Below are positions 55,136 to 63,425 of a DNA stretch of 64,000 nt, piece after piece; position 1 is the stretch's first letter; each line of letters opens with the position of its first letter. Position numbers and translations under genes: made by a program. Source of the stretch: Salisediminibacterium beveridgei (GTDB lineage Bacteria; Bacillota; Bacilli; Bacillales; Salisediminibacteriaceae). The stretch is taken from the NCBI RefSeq assembly GCF_001721685.1, contig NZ_CP012502.1, positions 1,054,001-1,118,000 of the forward strand, in the 5' to 3' direction. The notes beneath the pieces were generated by a model. The model searched no databases. It was not told the origin of the DNA and saw nothing but the letters and a program-made list of their open reading frames with translations.

Positions 55136-55471
55136 ATGATACAAGTTCATTTTGAACGTACATCCGTTGGGACCATTCACTCATTTACCATGGACGGTCA
55201 CGCCGATTCCGGGCCTTATGGCTTCGATCTCGTCTGTGCCGGCGCATCTGCTGTCTCTTTTGGAGCAGTGAATGCCATTGCAGAAGTGGCAGGCGTTGAT
55301 TTGAATGTAGACATGAGAGACAATGGCGGATTTCTACGCTGCGCTGTTCCTTCAGATCTTGAAGAGTCAGTCAGTGAAAAAGTCCAGATACTGCTTGAAG
55401 GATTACGGATTTCATTGAAAACAATGGAAGAGCAGTACAGCCGATTCATACACGTAACCGATGTAAACTGA
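55136..55471 (+). CDS. ysxB: Ribosomal-processing cysteine protease Prp (YsxB)
   Basis: Prp removes the N-terminal extension of L27 in Firmicutes. The 111-residue protein has catalytic His22 and Cys34 in DGHADSGPYGFDLVCAGASA, the same residue numbers known in Staphylococcus aureus Prp. It lies between rplU and rpmA. The substrate site is seen in the next gene, so the pair is functionally consistent. Confidence 0.95.
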   Translation: MIQVHFERTSVGTIHSFTMDGHADSGPYGFDLVCAGASAVSFGAVNAIAEVAGVDLNVDMRDNGGFLRCAVPSDLEESVSEKVQILLEGLRISLKTMEEQYSRFIHVTDVN

Positions 55472-55486
55472 CAGGAGGTGAAGACC

Positions 55487-55780
55487 ATGTTCTTGAAGTT
55501 GGATCTTCAGTATTTCGCCCAGAAAAAAGGGGTAGGTAGTACAAAAAACGGTCGTGACTCGATCTCCAAACGTCTTGGTACCAAGACTGGTGATGGACAG
55601 ACTGTAACTGGCGGCTCAATTCTCGTCCGTCAGCGAGGAACGAAAATTTATCCAGGCGTCAACGTAGGGATCGGCGGAGACGACACGCTTTTTGCAAAAG
55701 CCGACGGCATTGTAAAATTCGAACGTGTTGGACGCAGCCGTAAGCGCGTCAGCGTATACCCTGTTGCCCAGGAAGCATAA
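55487..55780 (+). CDS. rpmA: 50S ribosomal protein L27
   Basis: A 97-residue L27 with the N-terminal extension [18 protein letters not shown]; Prp is expected to cut after QYFA, exposing the tail that reaches the peptidyl-transferase centre. The core has [17 protein letters not shown] and [26 protein letters not shown] 55487 is 6 bases after AGGAGGTG. In B. subtilis spo0B and obg follow directly; here a terminator does. Confidence 0.97.
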   Translation: MFLKLDLQYFAQKKGVGSTKNGRDSISKRLGTKTGDGQTVTGGSILVRQRGTKIYPGVNVGIGGDDTLFAKADGIVKFERVGRSRKRVSVYPVAQEA

Positions 55781-55795
55781 TTAATGCACTCTGAA

Positions 55796-55821
55796 GATCC
55801 TCATTCGTGAGGGTCTTTTTT
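55796..55821 (+). terminator. Terminator of the rplU-rpmA operon
   Basis: GATCCTCA (55796-55803) pairs with TGAGGGTC (55808-55815), loop TTCG, followed by TTTTTT. Confidence 0.92.
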
Positions 55822-56149
55822 GTATTGATTAGGATTGTTTAAACTGGCTAAAGGAATAAAGGATAAACGTAACTAAGGCTTTCGTGATTAAAGTTTGGCG
55901 AAAAGCCGCATTTTCTTTATAAAAGTTTACCTTCAAGAATAGGGGCGACAAAGGCCCTGCCCATGGCTGAAGTGACAAACCTGTCTTTCTGTTGGACTGG
56001 GTTCAGTTTAGCTGAACGCAGTCTGAACGGAAATATTTGGCCGATATTTCCTTCTGTAATCAAGCGGTGTACCCATAATAAGTTCCGATAATTGGAATAT
56101 AACAAATGATATGGTATGATGAATGCATATAAAAAAGGAGGCGGAAGGG
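55822..56149. other. Intergenic region between rpmA and the MBL-fold gene
   Basis: No credible gene is present and I see no remnant of spo0B or obg. The region holds a degenerate copy of the short repeat (55849-55890) and the promoter of the next gene: TTGGAA (56092-56097), 17 bases, TATGAT (56115-56120). Confidence 0.6.
55849..55890. repeat. Degenerate short repeat, copy 3
   Basis: The segment AAAGGAATAAAGGATAAACG followed by AACTAAGGCTTTCGTGATT resembles 57090-57130 over about 40 bases. It is the weakest of the three copies. Confidence 0.3.
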
Positions 56150-56890
56150 ATGGATGTGACAATCGTCGGATATTGGGGTGCTTATCCTGCTGCAGACAGT
56201 GCGACCAGCTGTTATCTGATTGAAGAAGGAGAGACGCGCATTCTGCTCGACTGTGGCAGTGGCTGCGTTTCCCATTTACAGAAATTTATCGATTTGAATA
56301 AGCTCGATGCAGTCTTTATCAGCCATGAGCATGCAGACCACACGGCGGATCTGGGTGTTTTAGCCTATAGCAGGCTGATTGGCATGCAGTTGAACTACAC
56401 GCATCATCCCATTGAATTTTTTGTTCATGAGACCGCGATGGCATGGGCAAACAGCTATCAAAAAGATCCCTATACGGACTTGAAGACCTACAGCGAAGAG
56501 AACAGACTGACTTACGGGAATCTGAGTCTGGAATTTTGCAAAGGGAAACATAAAGTGGACAGTTATGCGATGAAGATCACGTCAAACGTGACAGGCGGAA
56601 CGCTCGTATACACAGCAGATACGTCATACAGTCCAGAGATTGAAACCTTCGCAGCCAAAAGTGATCTGCTGCTCGCTGAATGCAGCTTTTATGAAGGGCA
56701 AAACGGTGAGCTGTTCGGTCATATGACCAGTAAAGATTGCGGCATTCTCGCCAGAAAAAGCGAAACGAAAAAAATGATTCTGACCCATCTCCCGCACTTT
56801 GGAAACCATCCGGAACTGATCGCCGAGGCGAAAAAAGAATTCACCGGAGACATCATTCTGGCAAAGGACAACGACCAATATCAGATCTGA
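56150..56890 (+). CDS. Metallo-beta-lactamase-fold hydrolase (YhfI-like)
   Basis: The 246-residue protein has the metal-binding motif SHEHADHTADLG, an N-terminal GYWGAYPAADSATSCYLIE and the later conserved His and Asp in VYTADTSYSPEI, GHMTSKDCG and LTHLPHFG. It belongs to the RNase Z-like branch that includes B. subtilis YhfI, whose substrate is not known. ATG 56150 follows AGGAGGCGG; an upstream in-frame ATG at 56123 lacks a site. It is a single-gene unit with its own promoter and terminator. Confidence 0.85.
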   Translation: MDVTIVGYWGAYPAADSATSCYLIEEGETRILLDCGSGCVSHLQKFIDLNKLDAVFISHEHADHTADLGVLAYSRLIGMQLNYTHHPIEFFVHETAMAWANSYQKDPYTDLKTYSEENRLTYGNLSLEFCKGKHKVDSYAMKITSNVTGGTLVYTADTSYSPEIETFAAKSDLLLAECSFYEGQNGELFGHMTSKDCGILARKSETKKMILTHLPHFGNHPELIAEAKKEFTGDIILAKDNDQYQI

Positions 56891-56900
56891 ACAACCATTA

Positions 56901-56930
56901 CATCCTGGCGAAAGCTGGGGTGTTTTTTTA
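56901..56930 (+). terminator. Terminator of the MBL-fold gene
   Basis: CATCCTGGC (56901-56909) pairs with GCTGGGGTG (56914-56922) using several G-T pairs, loop GAAA, followed by TTTTTTT. Confidence 0.85.
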
Positions 56931-57009
56931 TTTTCTATTAAGAAGGCACTGTTAAGGTCTATTGATGATACATAGTTTGAGGGAGAGACAGGTAGCGACA
57001 CTGCGGTAA

Positions 57010-57025
57010 GCGTCCGTCGGTAGCG
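57010..57025. repeat. Dispersed intergenic repeat, partial copy C
   Basis: GCGTCCGTCGGTAGCG matches the right end of copy A at 13 of 16 positions. No matching core or left end is seen, so this is an end fragment or a chance match. Confidence 0.3.
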
Positions 57026-57089
57026 ACTGAAAACAACGAACTAAAACATAGCTATAAAGAATGATGATCGAAGGGGTTTATGTATGCTG

Positions 57090-57130
57090 AAGGATTGAAC
57101 TGTAAGTGCAACTGAGGCTATCGTGATTGC
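57090..57130. repeat. Degenerate short repeat, copy 2
   Basis: Begins AAGGATTGAACTGTAAGTGC and contains TGAGGCTATCGTGATTG. The first 30 bases match copy 1 (19236) at 24 positions, and the later part matches copy 3. Confidence 0.3.
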
Positions 57131-57193
57131 TCTGATAAGAAGACCTGGATTTATTGAAGCTGTGAGGCGCTGTTAACGGTTTGAATGTTTGCC

Positions 57194-57267
57194 TTTACAA
57201 ACTTTACACAGTTTTCACGATCACTTTACGTTCACTTTATATGTCCTTAACAATACATCGTTACACT
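57194..57267 (+). promoter_or_regulatory. PhoP-type direct repeats and -10 of the pst operon
   Basis: Four hexamers, TTTACA (57203), TTCACG (57214), TTTACG (57225) and TTTATA (57236), are spaced by exactly 11 bases, the known arrangement of PhoP sites in Bacillus; another TTTACA begins at 57194. A -10-like TACACT lies at 57262-57267. Phosphate-starvation control of the operon by PhoPR is the direct reading. Confidence 0.8.
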
Positions 57268-57323
57268 TGGACTTGTAAGAGAAAGAAAACAAGTACTCAA
57301 AATGATGCGGGAGGAACTAAAAC

Positions 57324-58286
57324 ATGAAAAAGTATGCATTAACAGTGGTATTTGGCGCATTGCTTATGACAACAGCGTGCGGGAACAACGACGGTGACAC
57401 AGCAGGTGCTGCCAACGACAACGGAAATAACAACGGTAACGGTAATGGTGAGGACGGTCCTGAAGGCTATCTGGAGATCAGAGGATCGGATACGATGGTG
57501 AACTTGGGACAGGCTTTTGCCGAAGAGTACATGGATTATAACGTAAAAGGTGACGTATCCGTTACCGGTGGCGGATCGGGTACAGGTGTAGCCGCGATGA
57601 TCAATAACGAAGTGGATATCGCCCAGTCATCCCGCCCGATGACAGAGGATGAGATGGCTGAAGCTGAAGCCAATGGCGCGGAACCGCATGAATTCATCGT
57701 CGGTCAGGACGGTCTGGCAGTGGCAGTCCATAACGATAACCCGATTGATGATTTGACAGTCCAGCAGGTGAAAGATATCTTCACCGGCAAGATGACCGAC
57801 TGGTCCGAAGTTGGCTGGGACGAAGGTGGCGAGATGTCCATCTACTCGAGACAATCCAATTCCGGCACGTACGTCTATTTTAACGAGAATGTGATGGATG
57901 GTGAGGATTTTGCATCAGGTGCCAAATTCATGCCGGGTTCTTCAGCCATTCGAGAAGCGATTGAGCAAGAGGAGAATGCGATTGGCTATATCGGAATAGG
58001 TTACATCGAAGGGATCGACGCTTTGAACATTGCAAACGACGAGGAAAGTGACTACGTGACACCGTTTGAAGAGTCCAATGTGGATGAAGGAACGTACCCG
58101 ATTGCAAGACCGCTTTATTTCTATGTCAACGGTTCACCTGAAGGCATTATGCTGGACTACCTTGATTTCGTCATCAAGTCAGAGACAGCGGATGATGTCC
58201 GGTATGATACCGGTTTTTATCAAATCGGATCGCACAATCAGGAACAAAATCAACAAGCTTACGAAACGCTGGGTCTTGACTGGTAA
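57324..58286 (+). CDS. pstS: Phosphate-binding lipoprotein PstS
   Basis: The phosphate-capturing subunit of the Pst transporter. The 320-residue lipoprotein has the lipobox TTAC, a Gly/Asn/Asp-rich linker of about 30 residues, and the binding domain starting LEIRGSDTMVNLGQ. Phosphate-contacting segments GGGSGTGVAAMINNEVDIAQSSR and SRQSNSGTYVYF are intact. It leads the pst operon behind the Pho boxes. Confidence 0.95.
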   Translation: MKKYALTVVFGALLMTTACGNNDGDTAGAANDNGNNNGNGNGEDGPEGYLEIRGSDTMVNLGQAFAEEYMDYNVKGDVSVTGGGSGTGVAAMINNEVDIAQSSRPMTEDEMAEAEANGAEPHEFIVGQDGLAVAVHNDNPIDDLTVQQVKDIFTGKMTDWSEVGWDEGGEMSIYSRQSNSGTYVYFNENVMDGEDFASGAKFMPGSSAIREAIEQEENAIGYIGIGYIEGIDALNIANDEESDYVTPFEESNVDEGTYPIARPLYFYVNGSPEGIMLDYLDFVIKSETADDVRYDTGFYQIGSHNQEQNQQAYETLGLDW

Positions 58287-58300
58287 TGAAACCCCCGATC

Positions 58301-58331
58301 GAAAAAGAAGGGTCCAGCCCTTCTTTTTCGG
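58301..58331 (+). terminator. Attenuating hairpin between pstS and pstC
   Basis: GAAAAAGAAGGG (58301-58312) pairs perfectly with CCCTTCTTTTTC (58318-58329), loop TCCAG. The T-rich right arm makes it terminator-like. It probably lets most transcripts end after pstS and so gives more binding protein than membrane parts. Confidence 0.75.
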
Positions 58332-58382
58332 TATGGTCAAGTCAGGATCATCAATCAGGGACTGGTAAGGAGGACATACACA

Positions 58383-59381
58383 ATGGGATTGCCACTTGAG
58401 CAAGATAACGATGGGACCGAAAAGGATCTCAATGTCGTCACAAAAGAAAAATTGACACAACGATCATTCAAATCCAATGTGCTCGATTACGTAATGGAAA
58501 AAGTGTTTCTCGTTTTCGGGTTTATCGCGGTATTTGTATTATTCCTGATTTTATTTTTTCTGGTCAGGGAAGGCTCCGGTGCCTTACGGGAAGTAGGCAT
58601 TGTTGAATACTTGACCGGCATCAGATGGTATCCCTCTTCTCCGCAGGAAGCGGGCTACGGGGCACTGCCGTTTATTATGAGTTCCGTCATGGTTACCCTG
58701 GGCGCGCTCATTATTGCGATTCCGTGGGGGATCTTTACAGCAATCTTTATTGCAGAAATTGCCCCGAGGCGTGTGAGAGAGATTTTAAAACCGGCGGTGG
58801 AGATCCTGGCGATTTTTCCGTCGGTGATCCTTGGGTTTATTGCACTGGTGATCTTGTCACCGATCATTGCGCATCTTTTTAATCTGTCCAATGGTCTCAC
58901 GGCGCTGACCGCCTCGCTGATTTTGTCAGTCATGGCATTGCCGACGATTATCAGTATCGCAGAAGACTCGTTGAAAAGTGTCCCGAAAGATTACCGGGAA
59001 GCAGCTTATGCATTGGGTGCGTCCCGTTGGGAAACGATCAAAATGATCACAGCCCCCGCAGCAAAATCAGGTATTATGGCCGGTGTCATGCTCGGGTTTG
59101 GCCGGGCCGTCGGGGAGACGATGACGGTGCTCATGGCTGCAGGTAACGCCATTGACATGCCGCTCCGTGAATTTTTCGGCATCGTTGTACCGGACTTTCT
59201 GACATCTGTGCGGACATTGACAGCCAACATCGCCATTGAAGGGTCGGATGTGTCATGGGGAAGCCTCCATTACAGTTCGCTGTTTGTCCTTGCCCTTATC
59301 CTTTTTGTCATCACGTTCATTGTCAATATGGTCGCAGATTATCTGATCAATAAGCAAAGGAGGAAACTGGGCAATGAATAA
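58383..59381 (+). CDS. pstC: Phosphate ABC transporter permease PstC
   Basis: The 332-residue permease has six membrane helices, a polar N-terminal tail of about 35 residues longer than usual, and the coupling segment DSLKSVPKDYREAAYALGASRWETI. GGVMLGFGRAVGETM-like sequence near residue 240 is typical of PstC/PstA. Its end overlaps the pstA start by 8 bases. Confidence 0.95.
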   Translation: MGLPLEQDNDGTEKDLNVVTKEKLTQRSFKSNVLDYVMEKVFLVFGFIAVFVLFLILFFLVREGSGALREVGIVEYLTGIRWYPSSPQEAGYGALPFIMSSVMVTLGALIIAIPWGIFTAIFIAEIAPRRVREILKPAVEILAIFPSVILGFIALVILSPIIAHLFNLSNGLTALTASLILSVMALPTIISIAEDSLKSVPKDYREAAYALGASRWETIKMITAPAAKSGIMAGVMLGFGRAVGETMTVLMAAGNAIDMPLREFFGIVVPDFLTSVRTLTANIAIEGSDVSWGSLHYSSLFVLALILFVITFIVNMVADYLINKQRRKLGNE

Positions 59382-60234
59382 GAAAAAAATGCGAACAGAG
59401 AAAATCTGGTTTTCCATCATGGGTTTTTTCGCAGCGATGACCGTTGTTGCCCTGGGACTCCTGTTGTTTTCGATCATCAGAGAAGGTGCATCGGTTTTAA
59501 GCTGGTCCTTTATCACGGAAGCGCCGAGACGAAACATGACGGAAGGAGGCATCTGGCCTGCCCTCGTGGGAACGTTCTATGTGTCCTCGCTGACCGTTAT
59601 GATCTCCGTGCCTGTTGGAATCGGTGCGGCGATTTATCTGAACGAATATGCCTCGCAAGGGCCCATTGTCCGCTTGATCCGGTTGAGTATCCGGAATCTG
59701 GCCGGGGTTCCTTCGATTGTCTATGGTCTGTTTGGACTCGGGATCTTCGCCAGTTTTCTGCAAATCGGGGTCGGTTTGATCACGGCCGCCATCACTCTGG
59801 CGATTATGGTGTTACCGTGGGTCATTACTGCTTCTGAAGAAGCCCTGAAGGCAGTCCCCACCTCGTTTCGCGAGGGCGGTCTGGCACTGGGAGCGACGAA
59901 ATGGCAGACGATCCGGCAGCTCGTTTTACCATCTGCAATTCCCGGAATGATGACCGGTTCCATTTTAGGGCTTGCGCGCGCTGCAGGAGAGACGGCACCG
60001 ATTATCTTAACGGGTGCCGCGTATTACTCAAGGAATTTGCCGACGGAACTGACAGACAGCTTTATGGCACTGCCATATCATTTGTATATTCTGGCAACGC
60101 AGCATGCGCAGGCGAGTGCAGTGAGACCGATAGCGTATGGCACAGCGCTTGTTCTGATCATACTGGTCATTCTGTTGAACCTGACTGCGATCATCATCCG
60201 TAACCGGTTCAGACGACGCAACGAAGCGTTATAA
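59374..60234 (+). CDS. pstA: Phosphate ABC transporter permease PstA
   Basis: A 286-residue permease with six membrane helices, the RNMTEGGIWPALVGT segment, LNEYASQGP and the coupling loop EEALKAVPTSFREGGLALGATKWQTI. It forms the channel with PstC. It is followed after 83 bases by pstB. Confidence 0.95.
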   Translation: MNKKKMRTEKIWFSIMGFFAAMTVVALGLLLFSIIREGASVLSWSFITEAPRRNMTEGGIWPALVGTFYVSSLTVMISVPVGIGAAIYLNEYASQGPIVRLIRLSIRNLAGVPSIVYGLFGLGIFASFLQIGVGLITAAITLAIMVLPWVITASEEALKAVPTSFREGGLALGATKWQTIRQLVLPSAIPGMMTGSILGLARAAGETAPIILTGAAYYSRNLPTELTDSFMALPYHLYILATQHAQASAVRPIAYGTALVLIILVILLNLTAIIIRNRFRRRNEAL

Positions 60235-60317
60235 TCGTGGCTTGATGACAGACAGTTGATGAAATCAACAAGAAACAATTCCGGCGTCATACAATTAACT
60301 ATCAGGGGGTATTAAAG

Positions 60318-61139
60318 ATGGTATTATCACATTCAGTCATGGAAAAAGAAGCGAAGGTCACTGAAGAAAAGCAGGAAAATCGTGCAGAGGTAATTTTCGA
60401 AGCGAAGGGATTAAATCTCTGGTACGGGAACGATCAGGCACTTCAAGGGATCGATCTGGCCATCCCGAAAAACGGTGTCACAGCGATCATCGGTCCTTCA
60501 GGCTGCGGGAAATCCACGTTTCTGAAGACACTGAACCGTATGGTGGATCTGATTCCGATCGTCAAAACAACCGGTCAGGTGATTTATCATGAGACGGATA
60601 TTTTTGATCCCTCCATCAATCTGGTGGAACTGCGTTCAGCCATCGGCATGGTGTTTCAAAAACCAAACCCGTTCCCGAAGTCCATTTTTGATAATATCGC
60701 TTTTGGTCCCCGGGTGCACGGCGTTAAAAATAAAGGAAAACTGAGAGAAATCGTCGAGGAGAGTCTGCGCGATTCCGGTTTGTGGGATGAAGTGAAGGAT
60801 CGCCTGCATGAGTCGGCACTCGGTCTCTCAGGCGGACAGCAGCAGCGCCTCTGCATTGCCAGATGCCTGGCTGTGGAACCGGAAGTGATCCTGATGGATG
60901 AACCGACATCGGCACTCGATCCGAAATCAACTCTCAAGGTGGAGGAACTGATCGGCGAACTGAAGAAGAAGTATTCGATTGTGATCGTGACCCATAACAT
61001 GCAGCAGGCTGCCCGGATATCGGATAAAACAGCGTTTTTTCTAAACGGTGAGGTCGTGGAGTTTGATGATACAGACCGGATCTTTTCAAATCCAACGGAT
61101 AAACGTACGGAAGACTACATCACCGGCCGGTTCGGCTGA
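60318..61139 (+). CDS. pstB: Phosphate ABC transporter ATPase PstB
   Basis: The 273-residue ATPase contains Walker [18 protein letters not shown], the PstB-type Q-loop [22 protein letters not shown], signature [16 protein letters not shown] and Walker [15 protein letters not shown]. An N-terminal extension of about 20 mostly charged residues precedes the usual start; a shorter start at the Met of MEKEAK is possible. GGGGGT before ATG 60318 is the site seen. Confidence 0.96.
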   Translation: MVLSHSVMEKEAKVTEEKQENRAEVIFEAKGLNLWYGNDQALQGIDLAIPKNGVTAIIGPSGCGKSTFLKTLNRMVDLIPIVKTTGQVIYHETDIFDPSINLVELRSAIGMVFQKPNPFPKSIFDNIAFGPRVHGVKNKGKLREIVEESLRDSGLWDEVKDRLHESALGLSGGQQQRLCIARCLAVEPEVILMDEPTSALDPKSTLKVEELIGELKKKYSIVIVTHNMQQAARISDKTAFFLNGEVVEFDDTDRIFSNPTDKRTEDYITGRFG

Positions 61140-61153
61140 AGGAGGGTGGCATC

Positions 61154-61801
61154 ATGCCAACACGAACACATTTCGAGGCGGAATTAAGCTTGTTGAAAGA
61201 TGACATAGCCGACCTTGGCCATTCAGTACTTCGCGGCTTCCAGGATACCATTCAGGCCATCGAAGCGAACAACCTCCCGCGACTCGAAGACATTGTCGAA
61301 GAAGATGAGACAATCAACCGGATTGAACTCGATATCAACGACAAGGCAACGATGATGATTGCCCGGCAACAGCCAGTCGCGTCGGATTTACGGAAAATCA
61401 TCGCAGGTCTGAAAGTGGCAAGTGATCTCGAACGGATCGGGGATTTGACGGTCGATATGGCGAAAGCAGCCCTGCGTGTGGATAATCTCTGCAATTATGA
61501 AACGGAGATTGAAGGACTGAACGATCTAGCTAAACAGGTGATCCAAATGATTCACCGTGTATTCCTTGCCTACAGTCAATCGGACGTGATCGGTGCTCAG
61601 CATATTGCAGCACTGGATGATAAAATTGATAAGGACTACAGCGACTTCGTCAAACACCGGTTTTCGTCGGAAAAAGCCAGCGAGGATGTCATGCAATTTG
61701 TCTTCATGGCCCGTTATATGGAGCGGATTGCCGATTATGGCACGAATGTGGCGGAGTGGATCATTTACGAAGTGAACGGGCAACGGTTTGATTTGAACTG
61801 A
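61154..61801 (+). CDS. phoU: Phosphate transport regulator PhoU
   Basis: A 215-residue protein of two three-helix PhoU repeats, each with the metal-binding Glu/Asp patterns (ERIGDLTVDMAKAAL and ERIADYGTNVAEW). PhoU restrains Pst activity and Pho signalling. It lies 14 bases after pstB behind AAGGAGG. B. subtilis lacks phoU in its pst operon (it has two pstB genes), so this operon is of the more widespread type. Confidence 0.95.
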   Translation: MPTRTHFEAELSLLKDDIADLGHSVLRGFQDTIQAIEANNLPRLEDIVEEDETINRIELDINDKATMMIARQQPVASDLRKIIAGLKVASDLERIGDLTVDMAKAALRVDNLCNYETEIEGLNDLAKQVIQMIHRVFLAYSQSDVIGAQHIAALDDKIDKDYSDFVKHRFSSEKASEDVMQFVFMARYMERIADYGTNVAEWIIYEVNGQRFDLN

Positions 61802-61827
61802 ATGTCTTTGAAACAGAGTGCTATTGG

Positions 61828-61856
61828 TTGTCCTTCGAAGCGTAAATCGCTATAAT
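61828..61856 (+). promoter_or_regulatory. Promoter of yisL
   Basis: TTGTCC (61828-61833) and TATAAT (61851-61856) are 17 bases apart, 35 bases before the yisL start. Confidence 0.7.
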
Positions 61857-61891
61857 CGACTGCGAGAAGGATTTGAAGGAGGACATGATAC

Positions 61892-62257
61892 ATGATACAA
61901 AATTACGGGATATTTCTGCACTCTCACGCGTTGTTTTGGCTCATTGCTGTTGTACTGTTTCTTTTGACGACAGTGATGATTCGAAATGGCAAGCAGAAAC
62001 CTGCCAAAATGATGCAAATGACATTGCGCCTGGTTTACTTACTGGTATTCGGAACGGGTCTCATCATGATCTTTCTCGTACCAACAGTAAATGCCATCAT
62101 CAAAGGAATTTTAGCCTTTGCACTGATTTTTATGATGGAATTGATTACGTCCCGTATGAAAAAAGGGACTCTGACCAAACAGCAGGTACCTGTATTCTGG
62201 GGACTGTTTATCGTCCTTTTGGCCGTTGTCCTCTATTTCGGGTATTTCCTGACGTAA
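61892..62257 (+). CDS. yisL: YisL-family membrane protein (DUF1516)
   Basis: A 121-residue protein with four membrane helices and the YisL pattern HSHALFWLIAVVLFLL near the N-terminus. The family is common in Bacillaceae and Staphylococcaceae and has no known function. GAAGGAGGACATG lies ahead of ATG 61892; an ATG at 61885 is out of frame. It has its own promoter and a bidirectional terminator. Confidence 0.85.
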   Translation: MIQNYGIFLHSHALFWLIAVVLFLLTTVMIRNGKQKPAKMMQMTLRLVYLLVFGTGLIMIFLVPTVNAIIKGILAFALIFMMELITSRMKKGTLTKQQVPVFWGLFIVLLAVVLYFGYFLT

Positions 62258-62270
62258 GAAGGCTGCATTG

Positions 62271-62316
62271 AAAAAGCACGTCCCGTCTGTTTTATGAACA
62301 GACAGGACGTGCTTTT
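62271..62316. terminator. Bidirectional terminator after yisL
   Basis: AAAAAGCACGTCC (62271-62283) pairs with GGACGTGCTTTTT (62304-62316), with an inner GTCTGTT/AACAGAC stem. It can serve yisL and the convergent LuxR-type gene. Confidence 0.93.
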
Positions 62317-62460
62317 TGCATTCCGTAAGAACATCTGTCATTCAGAGGGTTCTGAATCCGAACACAGCAATGTTTTCAGCTGGTCAAACCTGCGAAATCG
62401 ACAGGACATAGGCACGTTTAAGTATACTGAAAGAATCAAGCCAACGTGTCTTGATTGGCG

Positions 62461-63078
62461 TCAAATCAATTCCATCTGTTTGGCGATATCAAACCATTCA
62501 TGTCTTGCGGATTTACCGAGTTTACGACTGATGTTCTGCCGATGTGTTTCTACGGTGTGAACAGACATGCGGTAGACCGAGGAGATGTCTTTATAGGCAT
62601 AGCCCCGGACGAGCATGGTAAAGACCTCTTTCTCCTTCCTGGACAAAACCTGGGTCCCCCGGTCGGTGATGCTGGACTCAGAAGGATGGGGATAGCTTTG
62701 TTTACCCGCAAGGACCAGATCCAGTCGTTCTACGATCTCTTCCTTGGTCATTTGCTTGCATAAAAAACCCGATGCATCACGCTGTCTCACCTGACGTTCA
62801 AACAGGAGGTCATCACAATAGGTCAAGACTGCTGTATGTCTGATCCGGTTCGGAACAAGTTGTGAATCATGCAGCTGGTCTAGGAAGGTCAAACCGTCAA
62901 GAGGCGTTGGTAGACAAAGCTCTGTGATTAATAGATCCAGCTGAAGGTCCCTTCGATCAGCCAGAAACTGCGCAGGACCCCTGTAGGTTAAAAAGTCATC
63001 GATGAAATACGACGCTTTCAATAACTGGCGTAACCCTTCACTGGTGACTTCCTGCGGATCAATGACTGCAATATTCAT
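62461..63078 (-). CDS. LuxR/NarL-type regulator with atypical receiver domain
   Basis: The 205-residue protein looks like a NarL-type response regulator: a receiver-like domain (1-120) and a GerE-type helix-turn-helix (VLSRKEKEVFTMLVRGYAYKDISSVYRMSVHTVETH). At the phosphorylation position the sequence is LLITELCLP, so Glu53 replaces the Asp, and only one N-terminal acidic residue (Asp7) remains. It is probably not controlled by phosphotransfer. No kinase gene is near. AGGAGG lies upstream of ATG 63078. Confidence 0.85.
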   Translation of the reverse strand: MNIAVIDPQEVTSEGLRQLLKASYFIDDFLTYRGPAQFLADRRDLQLDLLITELCLPTPLDGLTFLDQLHDSQLVPNRIRHTAVLTYCDDLLFERQVRQRDASGFLCKQMTKEEIVERLDLVLAGKQSYPHPSESSITDRGTQVLSRKEKEVFTMLVRGYAYKDISSVYRMSVHTVETHRQNISRKLGKSARHEWFDIAKQMELI

Positions 63079-63425
63079 ACCAGTAGCCTCCTGTCGAACA
63101 GATTATGAAATCCATGTGAAATAGCCCTTGGGGTATTAATGTTACTATTATCTTATCACGCTTTCACACGGATGTAATCCTGTAAAGTGGTGATCTTGTT
63201 AAAGTATTGTGACAAAAAGTCCACATCTTAACGGAAAGTCGGGTGTTTTTGAGACTGATTTGTGAAGAGTGGTGAACAACCTGTGAAAGTTTCAAACAAG
63301 TGTAGCGGAAGTACAGTCGCAGATTTGGCATTTTCTTCACATCTGTCGCTGTTCGCTATTTTTCGAAGGGAAACAGGACCTATACTTGGGACGTGGAACA
63401 AATTACATTACAGGGGGAATTACAA
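63079..63425. other. Divergent regulatory region between the LuxR-type gene and the rhodanese gene
   Basis: These 347 bases contain no gene. TATACT at 63381-63386 is a candidate -10 for the rhodanese gene, with no clear -35. Several TGTGA/TTCAC words lie at 63205-63340, one pair forming TTGTGAA-N6-TGAACAA (63260-63279), a possible operator. The neighbouring regulator could act here, but this is not shown. Confidence 0.4.

Larger units (their letters stand above)
56891..57323. other. Intergenic region before pstS: terminator, repeats, Pho boxes
   Basis: No gene is seen in these 433 bases. They hold the terminator of the MBL-fold gene, a partial copy of the dispersed repeat (57010-57025), the best-preserved downstream copy of the short repeat (57090-57130) and the PhoP-controlled pst promoter (57194-57267). 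Confidence 0.7.

Noticed and set aside
55822..56149. Possible remains of spo0B or obg after rpmA, and a minus-strand open frame at 55917-56162
   Set aside because: No translated similarity to Spo0B or Obg is visible, and the open frame has no ribosome binding site and overlaps the next gene.
63260..63279. Rex (redox) operator TTGTGAA-N6-TGAACAA
   Set aside because: Spacing and right half differ from the Rex consensus TTGTGAAN4TTCACAA, so no regulator is assigned.
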